Below are positions 35,654-44,193 of a DNA stretch of 64,000 nt, piece after piece (position 1 is the first letter of the stretch; every line of letters begins with the position of its first letter). This stretch comes from Pedococcus sp031456495 (lineage in GTDB: Bacteria; Actinomycetota; Actinomycetes; Actinomycetales; Dermatophilaceae), in assembly GCF_031456495.1 (NCBI RefSeq), contig NZ_JAVDUW010000001.1, forward strand, positions 1,116,001 through 1,180,000, written 5' to 3'. The translations under genes and the position numbers were made by a program. Below the pieces are notes generated by a model. It was not told the DNA's origin. It searched no databases and saw nothing but the letters and a program-made list of their open reading frames with translations.

Positions 35654-37354
35654 GTGCCGTTCGGATTGCCCAGCGCCGGCGCGGCCTTCACGCTGCACGA
35701 GCTCACCCCCGCCCTCCTGGTGGGCTCGGTCGTGCTCCTCGTGTCGGTCGCGGCGGTCCGGCTTTCGACCAAGTCGGGCCTGCCGTCGCTGCTGCTCTAC
35801 CTCGGGATCGGGCTGGTCATCGGGGAGGCCGGCTTCGGCATCCGGTTCGACTCCGGCGAGCTGACGCAGGTGCTCGGGTACTCGGCGCTGATCCTCATCC
35901 TCAGCGAGGGCGGCCTCAGCACCCGGTGGGAGGGCATCCGCCGGGCGGTGGCCCCGGCGGCGGTCCTGTCGACCGTCGGCGTCCTGGTCTCGGTGTTCGT
36001 GGTCGCGCTGGCCGCCCGGTACGTCCTGCACCTCGACTGGGACACCGCCCTGCTCGTCGGCGCGATCCTGTCCTCCACCGACGCCGCGGCGGTGTTCTCC
36101 GTGCTGCGCCGGGTGCCGCTGCCGCGCCGGGTCACCGGGATGCTCGAGGCCGAGTCCGGCTTCAACGACGCGCCCGTCGTCATCCTCGTCACCGCCCTGG
36201 CGGCCCGCAGCGCCGACCCCTCCGGCGCGGACCCGTGGTGGCACCTGCTCGGCCTCGCCGTGTTCGAGCTCGCCGTCGGTGCCGCGATCGGCCTGGCGGT
36301 GGGGTGGCTGGGCGCGCAGTTCATGCGCCGTGTCGCGTCCGGCTCCTCGGGCCTGTTCAGCCTCGGTGTGGTGGCCGTGACAGTGCTCGCGTATGCCGCG
36401 GCCGCCAGCGTGCACACGAGCGGGTTCATCGCCTGCTACCTGGCCGCCCTGCTGCTGGGCAACCTGCACCTCCCCCACCGGCCGGCCGTGCAGGGGCTCT
36501 CGACAGCGCTCGGCTGGCTCGCCCAGATCGGGCTCTTCGTGCTCCTCGGCCTGCTCGCCGCCCCGGGTCACATGAGCGGCCAGGTGCTGCCGGCGATCGT
36601 CATCGGCCTCGTCCTGCTGCTCGTCGCCCGGCCGCTGTCGGTGCTGGTGTCGGTCGCGCCGTTCCGGCTGGGCTGGCGCGACCAGGTGTTCCTGTCGTGG
36701 GCGGGTCTGCGCGGGGCGGTCCCGGTCGTGCTCGCCACCGTCCCGGCGACGATGGGGGCGCGCGGCGTCGACTGGATCTTCGAGCTGGTCTTCGTGCTCG
36801 TCGTCATCTTCACCATCGTCCAGGGGCCGACGCTGCCCTGGGTGGCGCAGCGCCTCGGGATCGTCGAGGACCACAGCACGCTCGACCTCGCCGTGGAGGC
36901 GACCCCGCTCGAGGAGCTCGGCGCCGAGGTGATCCAGGTGACCGTCGGGCCCGCGTCGAAGCTCCATGGCGTCGACGTGTTCGAGCTGCGGCTGCCCGAG
37001 GGGGCCAACGTCACCCTCGTCGTCCGCGGTGGCGAGGGCTTCGTGCCCGCGTCGAACACGGTGATCCGCCGCGGCGACCAGCTGCTCATCGTGGCGACGG
37101 CCGCGACCCGGGCGCGCGCCGAGAAGCGGGTCCGTGCGGTGAGCACGTACGGACGCCTGGCCGGATGGACCGAGCGGGTGGGCCAGGAGTCGGGCGCCGG
37201 CAGCGCCGGCACCCGGCGAGCGCGGCTGCGGTTCGGGCTGCCGGTGGCCCGCGAGGAGTCGGGCGCTCCCGCTGCGGGAAGCCGCTGGCGGGTCAGCGGG
37301 GGCCGTTGGCGGAGCGGCGGGGTTGCCCCCCGGGACCGCGACGGGAAGAAGTAG
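35654..37354 (+). CDS. K+(Na+)/H+ antiporter, CPA1/NhaP2 type with TrkA_C domain
   Basis: A protein of 566 residues from GTG 35654, with GGAGGGG seven bases upstream; the frame is open far upstream but only over the neighbouring gene. Twelve or so membrane helices (residues 10-400) with the exchanger core LSSTDAAAVFSVLRRVPLP and ESGFNDAPVVILVT, the paired-Asp ion site of CPA antiporters. A cytoplasmic TrkA_C domain (about residues 415-500; VTVGPASKLHGVDVFELRLP, RRGDQLLIVAT) and a basic tail follow. Role: cation/proton exchange for pH and potassium homeostasis. Divergent from the acylase gene with 48 bases between. Confidence 0.92.
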   Translation: MPFGLPSAGAAFTLHELTPALLVGSVVLLVSVAAVRLSTKSGLPSLLLYLGIGLVIGEAGFGIRFDSGELTQVLGYSALILILSEGGLSTRWEGIRRAVAPAAVLSTVGVLVSVFVVALAARYVLHLDWDTALLVGAILSSTDAAAVFSVLRRVPLPRRVTGMLEAESGFNDAPVVILVTALAARSADPSGADPWWHLLGLAVFELAVGAAIGLAVGWLGAQFMRRVASGSSGLFSLGVVAVTVLAYAAAASVHTSGFIACYLAALLLGNLHLPHRPAVQGLSTALGWLAQIGLFVLLGLLAAPGHMSGQVLPAIVIGLVLLLVARPLSVLVSVAPFRLGWRDQVFLSWAGLRGAVPVVLATVPATMGARGVDWIFELVFVLVVIFTIVQGPTLPWVAQRLGIVEDHSTLDLAVEATPLEELGAEVIQVTVGPASKLHGVDVFELRLPEGANVTLVVRGGEGFVPASNTVIRRGDQLLIVATAATRARAEKRVRAVSTYGRLAGWTERVGQESGAGSAGTRRARLRFGLPVAREESGAPAAGSRWRVSGGRWRSGGVAPRDRDGKK

Positions 37355-37368
37355 CGCGCTCTGGGCCT

Positions 37369-37400
37369 TATAGTTGGCACTCGAACCGATCGAGTGCCAG
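37369..37400 (+). promoter_or_regulatory. CIRCE operator (HrcA) overlapping a -10-like TATAGT
   Basis: TTGGCACTC, nine bases, GAGTGCCAG (37374-37400): an inverted repeat with the exact 9-9-9 layout of the CIRCE element (TTAGCACTC-N9-GAGTGCTAA) in its actinobacterial TTGGCACTC/GAGTGCCA form. TATAGT (37369-37374) abuts its left arm. It is 42 bases before the GTG start of the zinc-ribbon gene. Confidence 0.85.
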
Positions 37401-37442
37401 ACCGCGCGGGGGCGCGCGGCCTGTGACCGTCCAGGAGGAACA

Positions 37443-37739
37443 GTGCCGACGTACGCCTACGCCTGCACCGAGTGCGACCACCGCTTCGACATCGTGCAGT
37501 CCTTCAGCGACGACTCGCTGACCGTCTGCCCGGAGTGCGGCGGGAAGCTCCGCAAGGTCTTCAACGCCGTCGGGGTCGTCTTCAAGGGTGGCGGCTTCTA
37601 CCGCACCGACTCGCGCAGCGGGTCGTCCTCGTCCGTGCCCGCCTCGAGCTCGTCGGACTCCGGCAGCTCGAAGTCGGACTCGTCGTCCTCGACGAGCACG
37701 GCGACCAAGAGCGCTGCCGCGGACGGTTCCGCCGCCTGA
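37443..37739 (+). CDS. FmdB-family zinc-ribbon protein under a CIRCE element
   Basis: A protein of 98 residues from GTG 37443, with AGGAGGAA four bases before. The N-terminal 45 residues are the FmdB zinc ribbon: PTYAYACTECDHRFDIVQSF and CPECGGKLRKVF, two CxxC knuckles. The rest is a Ser/Asp-rich flexible tail ending with Ala/Gly. FmdB-type proteins are named as putative regulators, but their activity is unproven. The CIRCE site implies induction by heat or protein-folding stress through HrcA, which fits a redox- or zinc-sensing chaperone-like role (inference). Confidence 0.92.
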   Translation: MPTYAYACTECDHRFDIVQSFSDDSLTVCPECGGKLRKVFNAVGVVFKGGGFYRTDSRSGSSSSVPASSSSDSGSSKSDSSSSTSTATKSAAADGSAA

Positions 37740-37849
37740 CGCGACTCCACCGCCCGTCCCTGTCCACAGGGGCGGGCGTCGTCGTGCCCCGTCCACAGCC
37801 CCTGCTGCGCGGATGCCGGGTGCTCGCGGCCCGTGCGTAGGCTGCCGCC

Positions 37850-38698
37850 ATGACTTCCTCCCCTGTGCCCGACGGTGGCCCGGCCGACCTCGGGCTCATC
37901 GGCGGCTCCGGCTTCTACGAGTTCTTCGAGGGCGCCGAGCGCGTCCACGTGACGACGCCGTTCGGCGACCCGAGCGACGACGTCGTCATCGGTGAGGTCG
38001 ACGGCCGGCGGGTGGCCTTCCTCGCCCGGCACGGCCAGGGCCACCGCTTCCCACCGCACCGGGTCAACTACCGCGCGAACCTCTGGGCGCTGCGCTCCGT
38101 GGGCGTGCGCCAGGTGCTGGCACCGTGCGCGGTCGGCTCGCTCAAGGCGGAGAACGGCCCCGGCACCGTCGTGGTCCCCGACCAGGTCGTGGACCGCACG
38201 TGGGGCCGCGACCACACCGTGTATGCCGAGGAGGGCCCGGTCGTCCACGTGTCCTTCGCCGACCCCTACTGCCCGCGGGGTCGGGCCGTCGCCATCGACT
38301 CGGCAGAGCGCGCCGGGATGCCGGTCGTCGACGACGGGACCCTCGTCGTGGTGAACGGGCCCCGGTTCTCCTCCAAGGCCGAGTCCGCCTGGCACCAGGC
38401 CGCCGGCTGGTCGATCGTCGGCATGACCGCCATGCCGGAGGCCGCGATCGCCCGCGAGCTGGCCATGTGCTTCACCACGGTCGCGCTGGTCACCGACCTC
38501 GACGCGGGAGTCGACGGCGGCGACGCGGTCACCCACGAGGAGGTGCTCGCCGTCTTCGCGAAGAACGTCGAGGGCCTCAAGACCGTCCTGCGCTCGGCCC
38601 TGGCCGCCCTCCCGGCGCCGGAGCCCGACCACGAGGCGACCTGCCCGTGCCGTCGCGCGCTCGACGGCATCGAGCTGCCGTTCGCCCTGCCGGGCTGA
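37850..38698 (+). CDS. S-methyl-5'-thioadenosine phosphorylase family protein
   Basis: A protein of 282 residues from ATG 37850. The nucleoside phosphorylase family 2 signature is clear: LGLIGGSGFYEFFEGAERV near the start, FLARHGQGHRFPPHRVNYRA (phosphate and ribose loop), NGPRFSSKAES, and the substrate motif GMTAMPEAAIARELAMCFTT. It cleaves methylthioadenosine (or inosine analogues in some actinobacteria) with phosphate for methionine salvage. The substitution pattern around the base site can shift specificity and I cannot resolve it. Cytoplasmic. It precedes the SAF-domain gene by ten bases, so co-transcription is possible. Confidence 0.92.
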   Translation: MTSSPVPDGGPADLGLIGGSGFYEFFEGAERVHVTTPFGDPSDDVVIGEVDGRRVAFLARHGQGHRFPPHRVNYRANLWALRSVGVRQVLAPCAVGSLKAENGPGTVVVPDQVVDRTWGRDHTVYAEEGPVVHVSFADPYCPRGRAVAIDSAERAGMPVVDDGTLVVVNGPRFSSKAESAWHQAAGWSIVGMTAMPEAAIARELAMCFTTVALVTDLDAGVDGGDAVTHEEVLAVFAKNVEGLKTVLRSALAALPAPEPDHEATCPCRRALDGIELPFALPG

Positions 38699-38708
38699 GG
38701 GCGCAGCC

Positions 38709-39398
38709 GTGCCGACGTCGCCGCTGGCCGCCGTGACCGCGTGGGTGCGCGGCCCCGGTCGCCGACGCGAGTGGCGTCGCAGGGTCCTCCGCCGGGCCGT
38801 GGCAGCCGCCTGCGCCGCGGCAGCTGTCGTCGGCGTCATCTCGATCGCCCGCCAGCCGGGCGAGCCCGTCGTCCCGGTGGTCGTCGCCTCCCGGCCGCTC
38901 GCCGTGGGCGAGGTCGTGACGGCCGCCTCGGTGCGGCTCGTCGCGTGGCCACGCCGGCTGGTCCCGCCGGGCGCTGCGCAGGACCTCGCCGAGGTCGTGG
39001 GACGGCCGCTCGCCTCCCCGGTCGGTCTCGGCGAGTCCGTGACGCAGTCCCGGTTCAACGCGCACTCCCTGCTGGCGGGACGGCCCGCCGGCGAGGTCGC
39101 CGTGCACGTCACCGTGGCCGACGACGGCGCGGTGTCGATGGTCACGTCGGGCGACCGGATCGACCTGCTCGGGGCCGACCGCGTGGTGGCCCGGGACGTG
39201 CTCGTGCTGCGGGTGGAGCGGCCGCTGCGGACCGACTTCGGGTCGGTGATCCAGGGCCAGGGGTCCTCCGGTGGGTACGCGCTCGATGGGCCCGGACTCG
39301 TCGTGGCGGCCGACGAGGACACCGCCCGCGCGATCACCGCCGCGCCCGTGGACCCGTCCGGTCGGGCCGCGCTGCAGGTGGTGCTGAGGGGTCGCTGA
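38709..39398 (+). CDS. SAF-domain protein (CpaB/RcpC-like pilus assembly)
   Basis: A protein of 229 residues from GTG 38709. A basic N-terminus and one membrane helix (about residues 28-48: AVAAACAAAAVVGVISIA) are followed by the SAF domain VVPVVVASRPLAVGEVVTAA, SVRLVAWP. The second half has GRPLASPVGLGESVTQSRF and the RcpC-like part VTVADDGAVSMVTSGDRIDLL. CpaB proteins guide Flp/Tad pilus assembly. No other tad gene is in this window, so the link is by domain only. Start is set by the short distance to the preceding stop. Confidence 0.8.
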   Translation: MPTSPLAAVTAWVRGPGRRREWRRRVLRRAVAAACAAAAVVGVISIARQPGEPVVPVVVASRPLAVGEVVTAASVRLVAWPRRLVPPGAAQDLAEVVGRPLASPVGLGESVTQSRFNAHSLLAGRPAGEVAVHVTVADDGAVSMVTSGDRIDLLGADRVVARDVLVLRVERPLRTDFGSVIQGQGSSGGYALDGPGLVVAADEDTARAITAAPVDPSGRAALQVVLRGR

Positions 39399-39540
39399 CG
39401 AAGGCACTGAAGGGACACCGACGCGTGACCACCGATCTCGGTCGCCCTCGATCGTGCGGTGTTCCACCGCAGGATCGAGCCCTTCGGTCGCTACGGTGCA
39501 GAAGTCAGGCTTTCACTCCAGAGCGAAAGGTCGGGGGCCC

Positions 39541-39900
39541 ATGAAGGGTTTCAAGGACTTCATCATGCGGGGCAACCTCATCGAGCTTGCCGTTGCCTTC
39601 ATCATCGCCACCGCCTTCGCCGCAGTGGTCAAGTCGTTCACGGACCTGCTGATCGCGCTGATCGGCAAGATCTTCACCCAGCCCAACTTCGACACCTACC
39701 GCCCAGGCGGCGTTCCCGTGGGGCCGTTCCTCACCGCCCTGGTCGCGTTCCTCATCATGGCCGCGGTCGTGTACTTCTTCGTGGTCAAGCCGTACGAGGC
39801 CTTCAAGGCGCGCTACGCCAAGGCCGAGGAGGACGCGGCTCCCGACGAGGAGGTCGTGCTGCTCCGCGAGATCCGCGACGCGCTGACCCGCCGCATCTGA
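39541..39900 (+). CDS. mscL: Large-conductance mechanosensitive channel MscL
   Basis: A protein of 119 residues from ATG 39541. The sequence begins MKGFKDFIMRGNLIELAVAF, the conserved first helix with the gate residues, followed by IIATAFAAVVKSFTDLLI. Helix 2 is LVAFLIMAAVVYFFVVKPYE and the C-terminal bundle ends with VVLLREIRDALTRRI. It forms the homopentameric safety valve against hypo-osmotic shock in the cytoplasmic membrane. It is monocistronic and followed by a strong terminator at 39921. Confidence 0.97.
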   Translation: MKGFKDFIMRGNLIELAVAFIIATAFAAVVKSFTDLLIALIGKIFTQPNFDTYRPGGVPVGPFLTALVAFLIMAAVVYFFVVKPYEAFKARYAKAEEDAAPDEEVVLLREIRDALTRRI

Positions 39901-39920
39901 CCTTCCCCGAGAACCAACGG

Positions 39921-39957
39921 CGACGGCGCCGGACCCCTCACGGGTCCGGCGCCGTCG
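39921..39957 (+). terminator. mscL: Strong terminator after mscL
   Basis: A 16-bp perfect stem (39921-39936 with 39942-39957, GC-rich, core GGCGCCGGACCC) with a 5-base loop, 21 bases after the stop codon. It also separates mscL from the convergent helicase-nuclease gene. Confidence 0.92.
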
Positions 39958-40032
39958 TCATGTCCGGTCGGCCCTCGCCGGGCAGAGCGCCTGAGCGCCC
40001 TCTGCCCGCTGGCCGTGGCACGTGCCCGCGCG

Positions 40033-43000
40033 TCAGTCGCTGCCCCAGTGCGGGGGGCGTTGTTCCTCGAGCCACCGGTCGTGTGCCGACCGGTCGGAGT
40101 ACTCGCCCCAGCCGGCGTCGGTGTCGTCCTTGGTCTGCTCGGGCGCGCGGCGCTTGCGACTTCGGACCCGGCGGGTCCGTGCCCCCGCATCCGTGGTCGG
40201 CACGAACTCCGGCTCGCGCTCGGGCTCCTGCGTCTCTCCCACGGCTCCATCCTCCTCCGGCGCCGGCCCGCCACCCGCGCCGGGGTCGGCCGCTTCCTGA
40301 CCGGGGGTCTCCTGGTGGGCCACGCGGCCGGACCGGTTGGTCGGGGCGGAGCCGTTCGCCTGCTGCGCCTCGGCCTCCGCGCGCGCGGACACGGCCTGCT
40401 GGACGGCGGCGTGCACGCGGGCCACGTCGCGCGCCGGGTCGCGGAAGATGTCGGTCGACCAGACGCGAACGTGCATCCAGCCGAGGCGCCCGAGCTGCTC
40501 GCCCCGCAACCGGTCACGGTCCCGGGTGCTGGGCATCGCGGCATACCCGGGGCCGTCGGTCTCCACCGCGACCAGCACGGTGCCCGGGCGGTCGGGGTGC
40601 TCGACGGCGAGGTCGATCGGCTGGCCGGCGACCCCGTAGCGCTCGTGCACCACGAGCCCGCTGGCGCGCAGCCGCTGGGCGAACTCGGCGACGACGGCGT
40701 CGGGACGGTCGTGCTCCCCGGCAGCGACGGCGGCCCCCGCACCCGTGCCGTTCCCGGACCGGGCCGCCGCGACGGCGCCGTCCGCGGCGGCACCCGGGAT
40801 GGTGCCGTCGGCGGCATACGCGAGGAAGTCCCGCAGCATCATGGCGCCGCGCGCCTTGAGCCGGGCCGGGTCGAGGTCGCCCGCGACCAAGGAGGAGACC
40901 ACGGTCATCCGGCGGCGGGATCGGGTGATCGCGACGTTGAGGCGGCGCTCGCCGCCCTCGAGGTTGAGCGGCCCGAACCGGTGCAGCACCCGGCCGTGCG
41001 GGGTCTTGCCGTAGCCGACGGCGAGGATGATCGCGTCGCGCTCGTCACCCTGGACGCGCTCGAGGTTCTTGACGAAGAAGCGCTCCGGCCGGTCCTCGTC
41101 GAAGAAGTCGCCGACCCCGTTGGCCTCGTCACCGGCGAGCGCCCGGCGCAGGGCGTCGTCGATGCGGGCGGCGTGCTTGATGCCGAGCGCGATGACGCCG
41201 AGCGACTCGAACGGACGGGTGCGGGCGTGCTCGAGCACCAGCTCGACCACGCGGTCGACCTCGGCCTCGGTCGACTCGATCGCCTCCTCGCCGGGCGTGA
41301 CGACGCCGGCGCCCTCGACCGCCTCGAGCCGGACGACCGGGTCGGTGCCGGTGCCGGGGAAGGTGACGAGCGACCCGTCGTACATCTCGCGGTTGGCGAA
41401 GGCGATGAGCCGCTCGTCCAGCGACCGGTAGTGCCATGCCAGGCGGCGGGTCGGCAGGGCCGCGGTCAGCACGTCGAGCACCGACTCGAACCCCTCGGTC
41501 AGCGTCTCGGTCTCAGGAGAGCTCGCGGCCTCCTCGTCGACGGCCGAGGTGAAGAACGACGTCGGCGGCAGCTGGCGCTCGTCACCGGCCACGACGACCT
41601 GGTGGGCGCGGGAGATCGCCGAGACGGCCTGGGCGGGCGGGATCTGCGAGGCCTCGTCGAAGATGACCACGTCGAACCAGCGCCCGGGCGGCAGCACCGA
41701 GGCGACGACCAGCGGCGACATGGCCCAGGCCGGCTTGACCGCGGTGAGGGTCTCGCCGGCGCGGGGCAGCAGGTCGCGCAGGGGACGGTGGCGACGGGAC
41801 TTGCCCGCCTCGGCCCGGACCAGCGACTCCTGCTCCGGGTGGTCGGCCAGCACCTCGCGCAGCCGGCGGCCGGCACCGGCCTTGACCCGCTCGGCGCTGG
41901 CGCGCAGGTGGGCGTGGTCGGCCGCGACGTACTCGCGGGCGACCCGTTGCAGCTGGGCACCGTCGTGGGCGCCGTAGCGCGGGTCGCGCACCGTGAGGTC
42001 CTCCGACAGCGAGGTCCACCAGACGAACTCGAGCTCGGCGGCCACGTCGTCGGCCTCGACCCCGCGCGCGGCGAGGTCGTCGACGAGCGGGCCCATCCCC
42101 GCGGCGCGCAGGGCGTCGAGCGCCCCGAGCACCTGGGGCACGACGGCGAGCCGCTCCGGCGCGGCGGCGAGGGTGGTCAGCCGCTCGCGCAGCGCCGCCA
42201 GGTCGGTGTCGAGGAGGTCGCCCCCGCCCGCGGTCGTCGCCAGCCGCTCGCCGAGCCACGTGAGGTCTGCGGCCACGGCGGCATACGCGGTCCGCGCCCG
42301 GTCGAGGTCGATCGGGATCTCGGGCCGCCCACCGGCGCCGGCCATCTGCTGCCACGCGGTGCGCTGGACCTGCGCGTCGGCGAGGGCCGCGTGCAGGTCC
42401 GCCGGCGGCGGGCCGGGGCGCAGCAGCGCGCGCGCCTGCCGGCGCAGCCGCCAGCGCGACCACGCGCCGAGGTCCACGTCGTGGTCGCGGCGGTACTGCG
42501 CGGACCCGGTGGCGGCGACGAGCTCGCCCAGCGGGATGTCGAAGACCTCCGGCCGGAACACCTCCAGCGTGTCGCGGACCCGGCCGACGGACTCGAGCAC
42601 CGCGCCCCAGTCCCGCGCCCGCTGCGCCTGCGGCAGGCTCACCTCGGCGAAGACCTCCTGCATGGTCTGCTCGAGCTCGTCCAGCCCGCCCTCGCTGAGC
42701 CGGCTGGTGATGTCGCGCGCCCGGACGGCGTCCTCCTGGGTCTCGATGCGCGCGCCGAACCAGGGGTCCTCGCCCTCGCGGGTCGACCACGCGCCGAGCG
42801 AGGCGGCCTCGGTGAGCTGCCGGCCGAGCTCGTCGACCCGCTGCCGCGAGAGGCCGGCGAGCTGGTCGCCGCGGACGCGCACCCGTGAGGTCGGCGGGTG
42901 CGGGCGGCCGGTGAGCCCGGTGATGGCCTGCTGCGCCTGGTACACCGAGACGCCCCACGGCTGGCGCACCTCGTGCAGGGCGGCGGCGTGCTCGACGAGG

Positions 43001-44184
43001 CGGGTGCGCCGGTCGACGAGCGCGCGCTCGAGCTCGGCGGTGTCGGGGTCGCGGGTCTGGGTCGAGCGCTCGAGCGCGTCGCCGAGCTCGCGGGCCAGCC
43101 GGCGCTTGTTGACCGCGCCGTCGTAGGCGTCGAGGACGAGGTCGGACAGCCCCACCCCGTCGAGCCGGGAGAGGACCGCGTCGATGGCGGCACGCTTCTC
43201 GGCGACGAACAGCACCCGCTTGCCCTCACCCGCGAGCGAGGCGATGAGGTTGGCGATCGTCTGGGACTTGCCGGTGCCGGGCGGCCCCTTGATGACGAGG
43301 TGCGCGCCGGAGCGGACGGCGTCGATCGCGGCCTGCTGCGTCGAGTCGGCGTCGAGGATGAGCAGCTCGTGCGAGGGGTCGGCGTCGGCCGGCGAGTCGG
43401 GGACGGCCGTGCGGACGGTACGCAGCGCGCCCGGGTCGCCGGCGAGCGCCGCCACGACGTCGTGGTCGGCGAGGGCCGGTCCCTGGGCGGCCAGGTCGGC
43501 CACCATGGGCAGCTTCGCGTAGGAGAAGGTGCCGACGACCAGCCGCGGGGTGATCGAGAAGTCGGGGACCGAGGCGCACAGGCGCCCCAGCTTCTCGTAG
43601 ACCGGGTAGGGGTCGAAGGCATCGCCCACCGTGGCCAGGTCCTCCAGCGCCCCGGTGTCGAGCTCGAGCCCTTGCTCCGAGCGCAGGTAGTGCTCCAGGA
43701 CCGGGTTGAACTCGACGTCCGGGCCGAGGTCGATGTCGAAGTCCTCGCGCGCGGCACCGGTCGGCTTGAGCACGCAGGAGCGGAGCAGCACCGGCGCGGC
43801 AGGCGCCCGGTTGGCCCCGCGCACGGTCCACGACGCCATGCCGATGGCGATGAACCCGGCCGCGATGCCGCGCTCCTCCGCGAGCTCGAGGGTCTTGGCC
43901 CGGATGGTGCGTGCCCGGCGACGCGCCTCGTCGAGCGCGACCGGTTCGCGGACGAGGTCGGAGAGCCGGGTCGGGCGGCCGGCGAGCAGCATGGCCAGGC
44001 CGCCGGGGTGGGCCGTGGTGAGGTCGAGGGTGCCGCTGGGCAGGTCGCGGTACCAGAGCAGGGTGTTGCGGCCACCGAGGTCGACGAGGTGGCGCTGCCA
44101 CGTCCGGACCGCCGCTGCGACCCGCTCCCCACGGGGGTCGGCATCGCGGCGTTCGGGGCCCTGCTGCTCGGTGGGATCGCTCAC
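40033..44184 (-). CDS. Giant SF1 helicase-nuclease (DUF4011-type ATPase with C-terminal Vsr/DUF559-like nuclease)
   Basis: A protein of 1,383 residues from ATG 44184. Domain order: N-terminal DUF4011-like region (RTWQRHLVDLGGRNTLLWYR, about residues 27-46), Walker A KGPPGTGKSQT (about 299-309), a long helical insert, Walker B/DExx VVIFDEASQIPPAQ (about 838-851), and GDERQLPPTSFF. SF1B motifs WHYRSLDERLIAFANREMY, RVQGDERDAIILAVGY and LNVAITRSRRRM follow. The C-terminal domain has GQPIDLAVEHPDRPGTVLVA and VETDGPGY, an endonuclease-like D...E-x-D core of the Vsr/DUF559 group. Acidic, low-complexity tail. Roles in DNA repair or anti-phage defence have been suggested for such fusions; none is proven here. 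It overlaps no other gene and follows the MFS gene by nine bases. Confidence 0.92.
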   Translation of the reverse strand: MSDPTEQQGPERRDADPRGERVAAAVRTWQRHLVDLGGRNTLLWYRDLPSGTLDLTTAHPGGLAMLLAGRPTRLSDLVREPVALDEARRRARTIRAKTLELAEERGIAAGFIAIGMASWTVRGANRAPAAPVLLRSCVLKPTGAAREDFDIDLGPDVEFNPVLEHYLRSEQGLELDTGALEDLATVGDAFDPYPVYEKLGRLCASVPDFSITPRLVVGTFSYAKLPMVADLAAQGPALADHDVVAALAGDPGALRTVRTAVPDSPADADPSHELLILDADSTQQAAIDAVRSGAHLVIKGPPGTGKSQTIANLIASLAGEGKRVLFVAEKRAAIDAVLSRLDGVGLSDLVLDAYDGAVNKRRLARELGDALERSTQTRDPDTAELERALVDRRTRLVEHAAALHEVRQPWGVSVYQAQQAITGLTGRPHPPTSRVRVRGDQLAGLSRQRVDELGRQLTEAASLGAWSTREGEDPWFGARIETQEDAVRARDITSRLSEGGLDELEQTMQEVFAEVSLPQAQRARDWGAVLESVGRVRDTLEVFRPEVFDIPLGELVAATGSAQYRRDHDVDLGAWSRWRLRRQARALLRPGPPPADLHAALADAQVQRTAWQQMAGAGGRPEIPIDLDRARTAYAAVAADLTWLGERLATTAGGGDLLDTDLAALRERLTTLAAAPERLAVVPQVLGALDALRAAGMGPLVDDLAARGVEADDVAAELEFVWWTSLSEDLTVRDPRYGAHDGAQLQRVAREYVAADHAHLRASAERVKAGAGRRLREVLADHPEQESLVRAEAGKSRRHRPLRDLLPRAGETLTAVKPAWAMSPLVVASVLPPGRWFDVVIFDEASQIPPAQAVSAISRAHQVVVAGDERQLPPTSFFTSAVDEEAASSPETETLTEGFESVLDVLTAALPTRRLAWHYRSLDERLIAFANREMYDGSLVTFPGTGTDPVVRLEAVEGAGVVTPGEEAIESTEAEVDRVVELVLEHARTRPFESLGVIALGIKHAARIDDALRRALAGDEANGVGDFFDEDRPERFFVKNLERVQGDERDAIILAVGYGKTPHGRVLHRFGPLNLEGGERRLNVAITRSRRRMTVVSSLVAGDLDPARLKARGAMMLRDFLAYAADGTIPGAAADGAVAAARSGNGTGAGAAVAAGEHDRPDAVVAEFAQRLRASGLVVHERYGVAGQPIDLAVEHPDRPGTVLVAVETDGPGYAAMPSTRDRDRLRGEQLGRLGWMHVRVWSTDIFRDPARDVARVHAAVQQAVSARAEAEAQQANGSAPTNRSGRVAHQETPGQEAADPGAGGGPAPEEDGAVGETQEPEREPEFVPTTDAGARTRRVRSRKRRAPEQTKDDTDAGWGEYSDRSAHDRWLEEQRPPHWGSD

Positions 44185-44193
44185 CGTTGCAGG

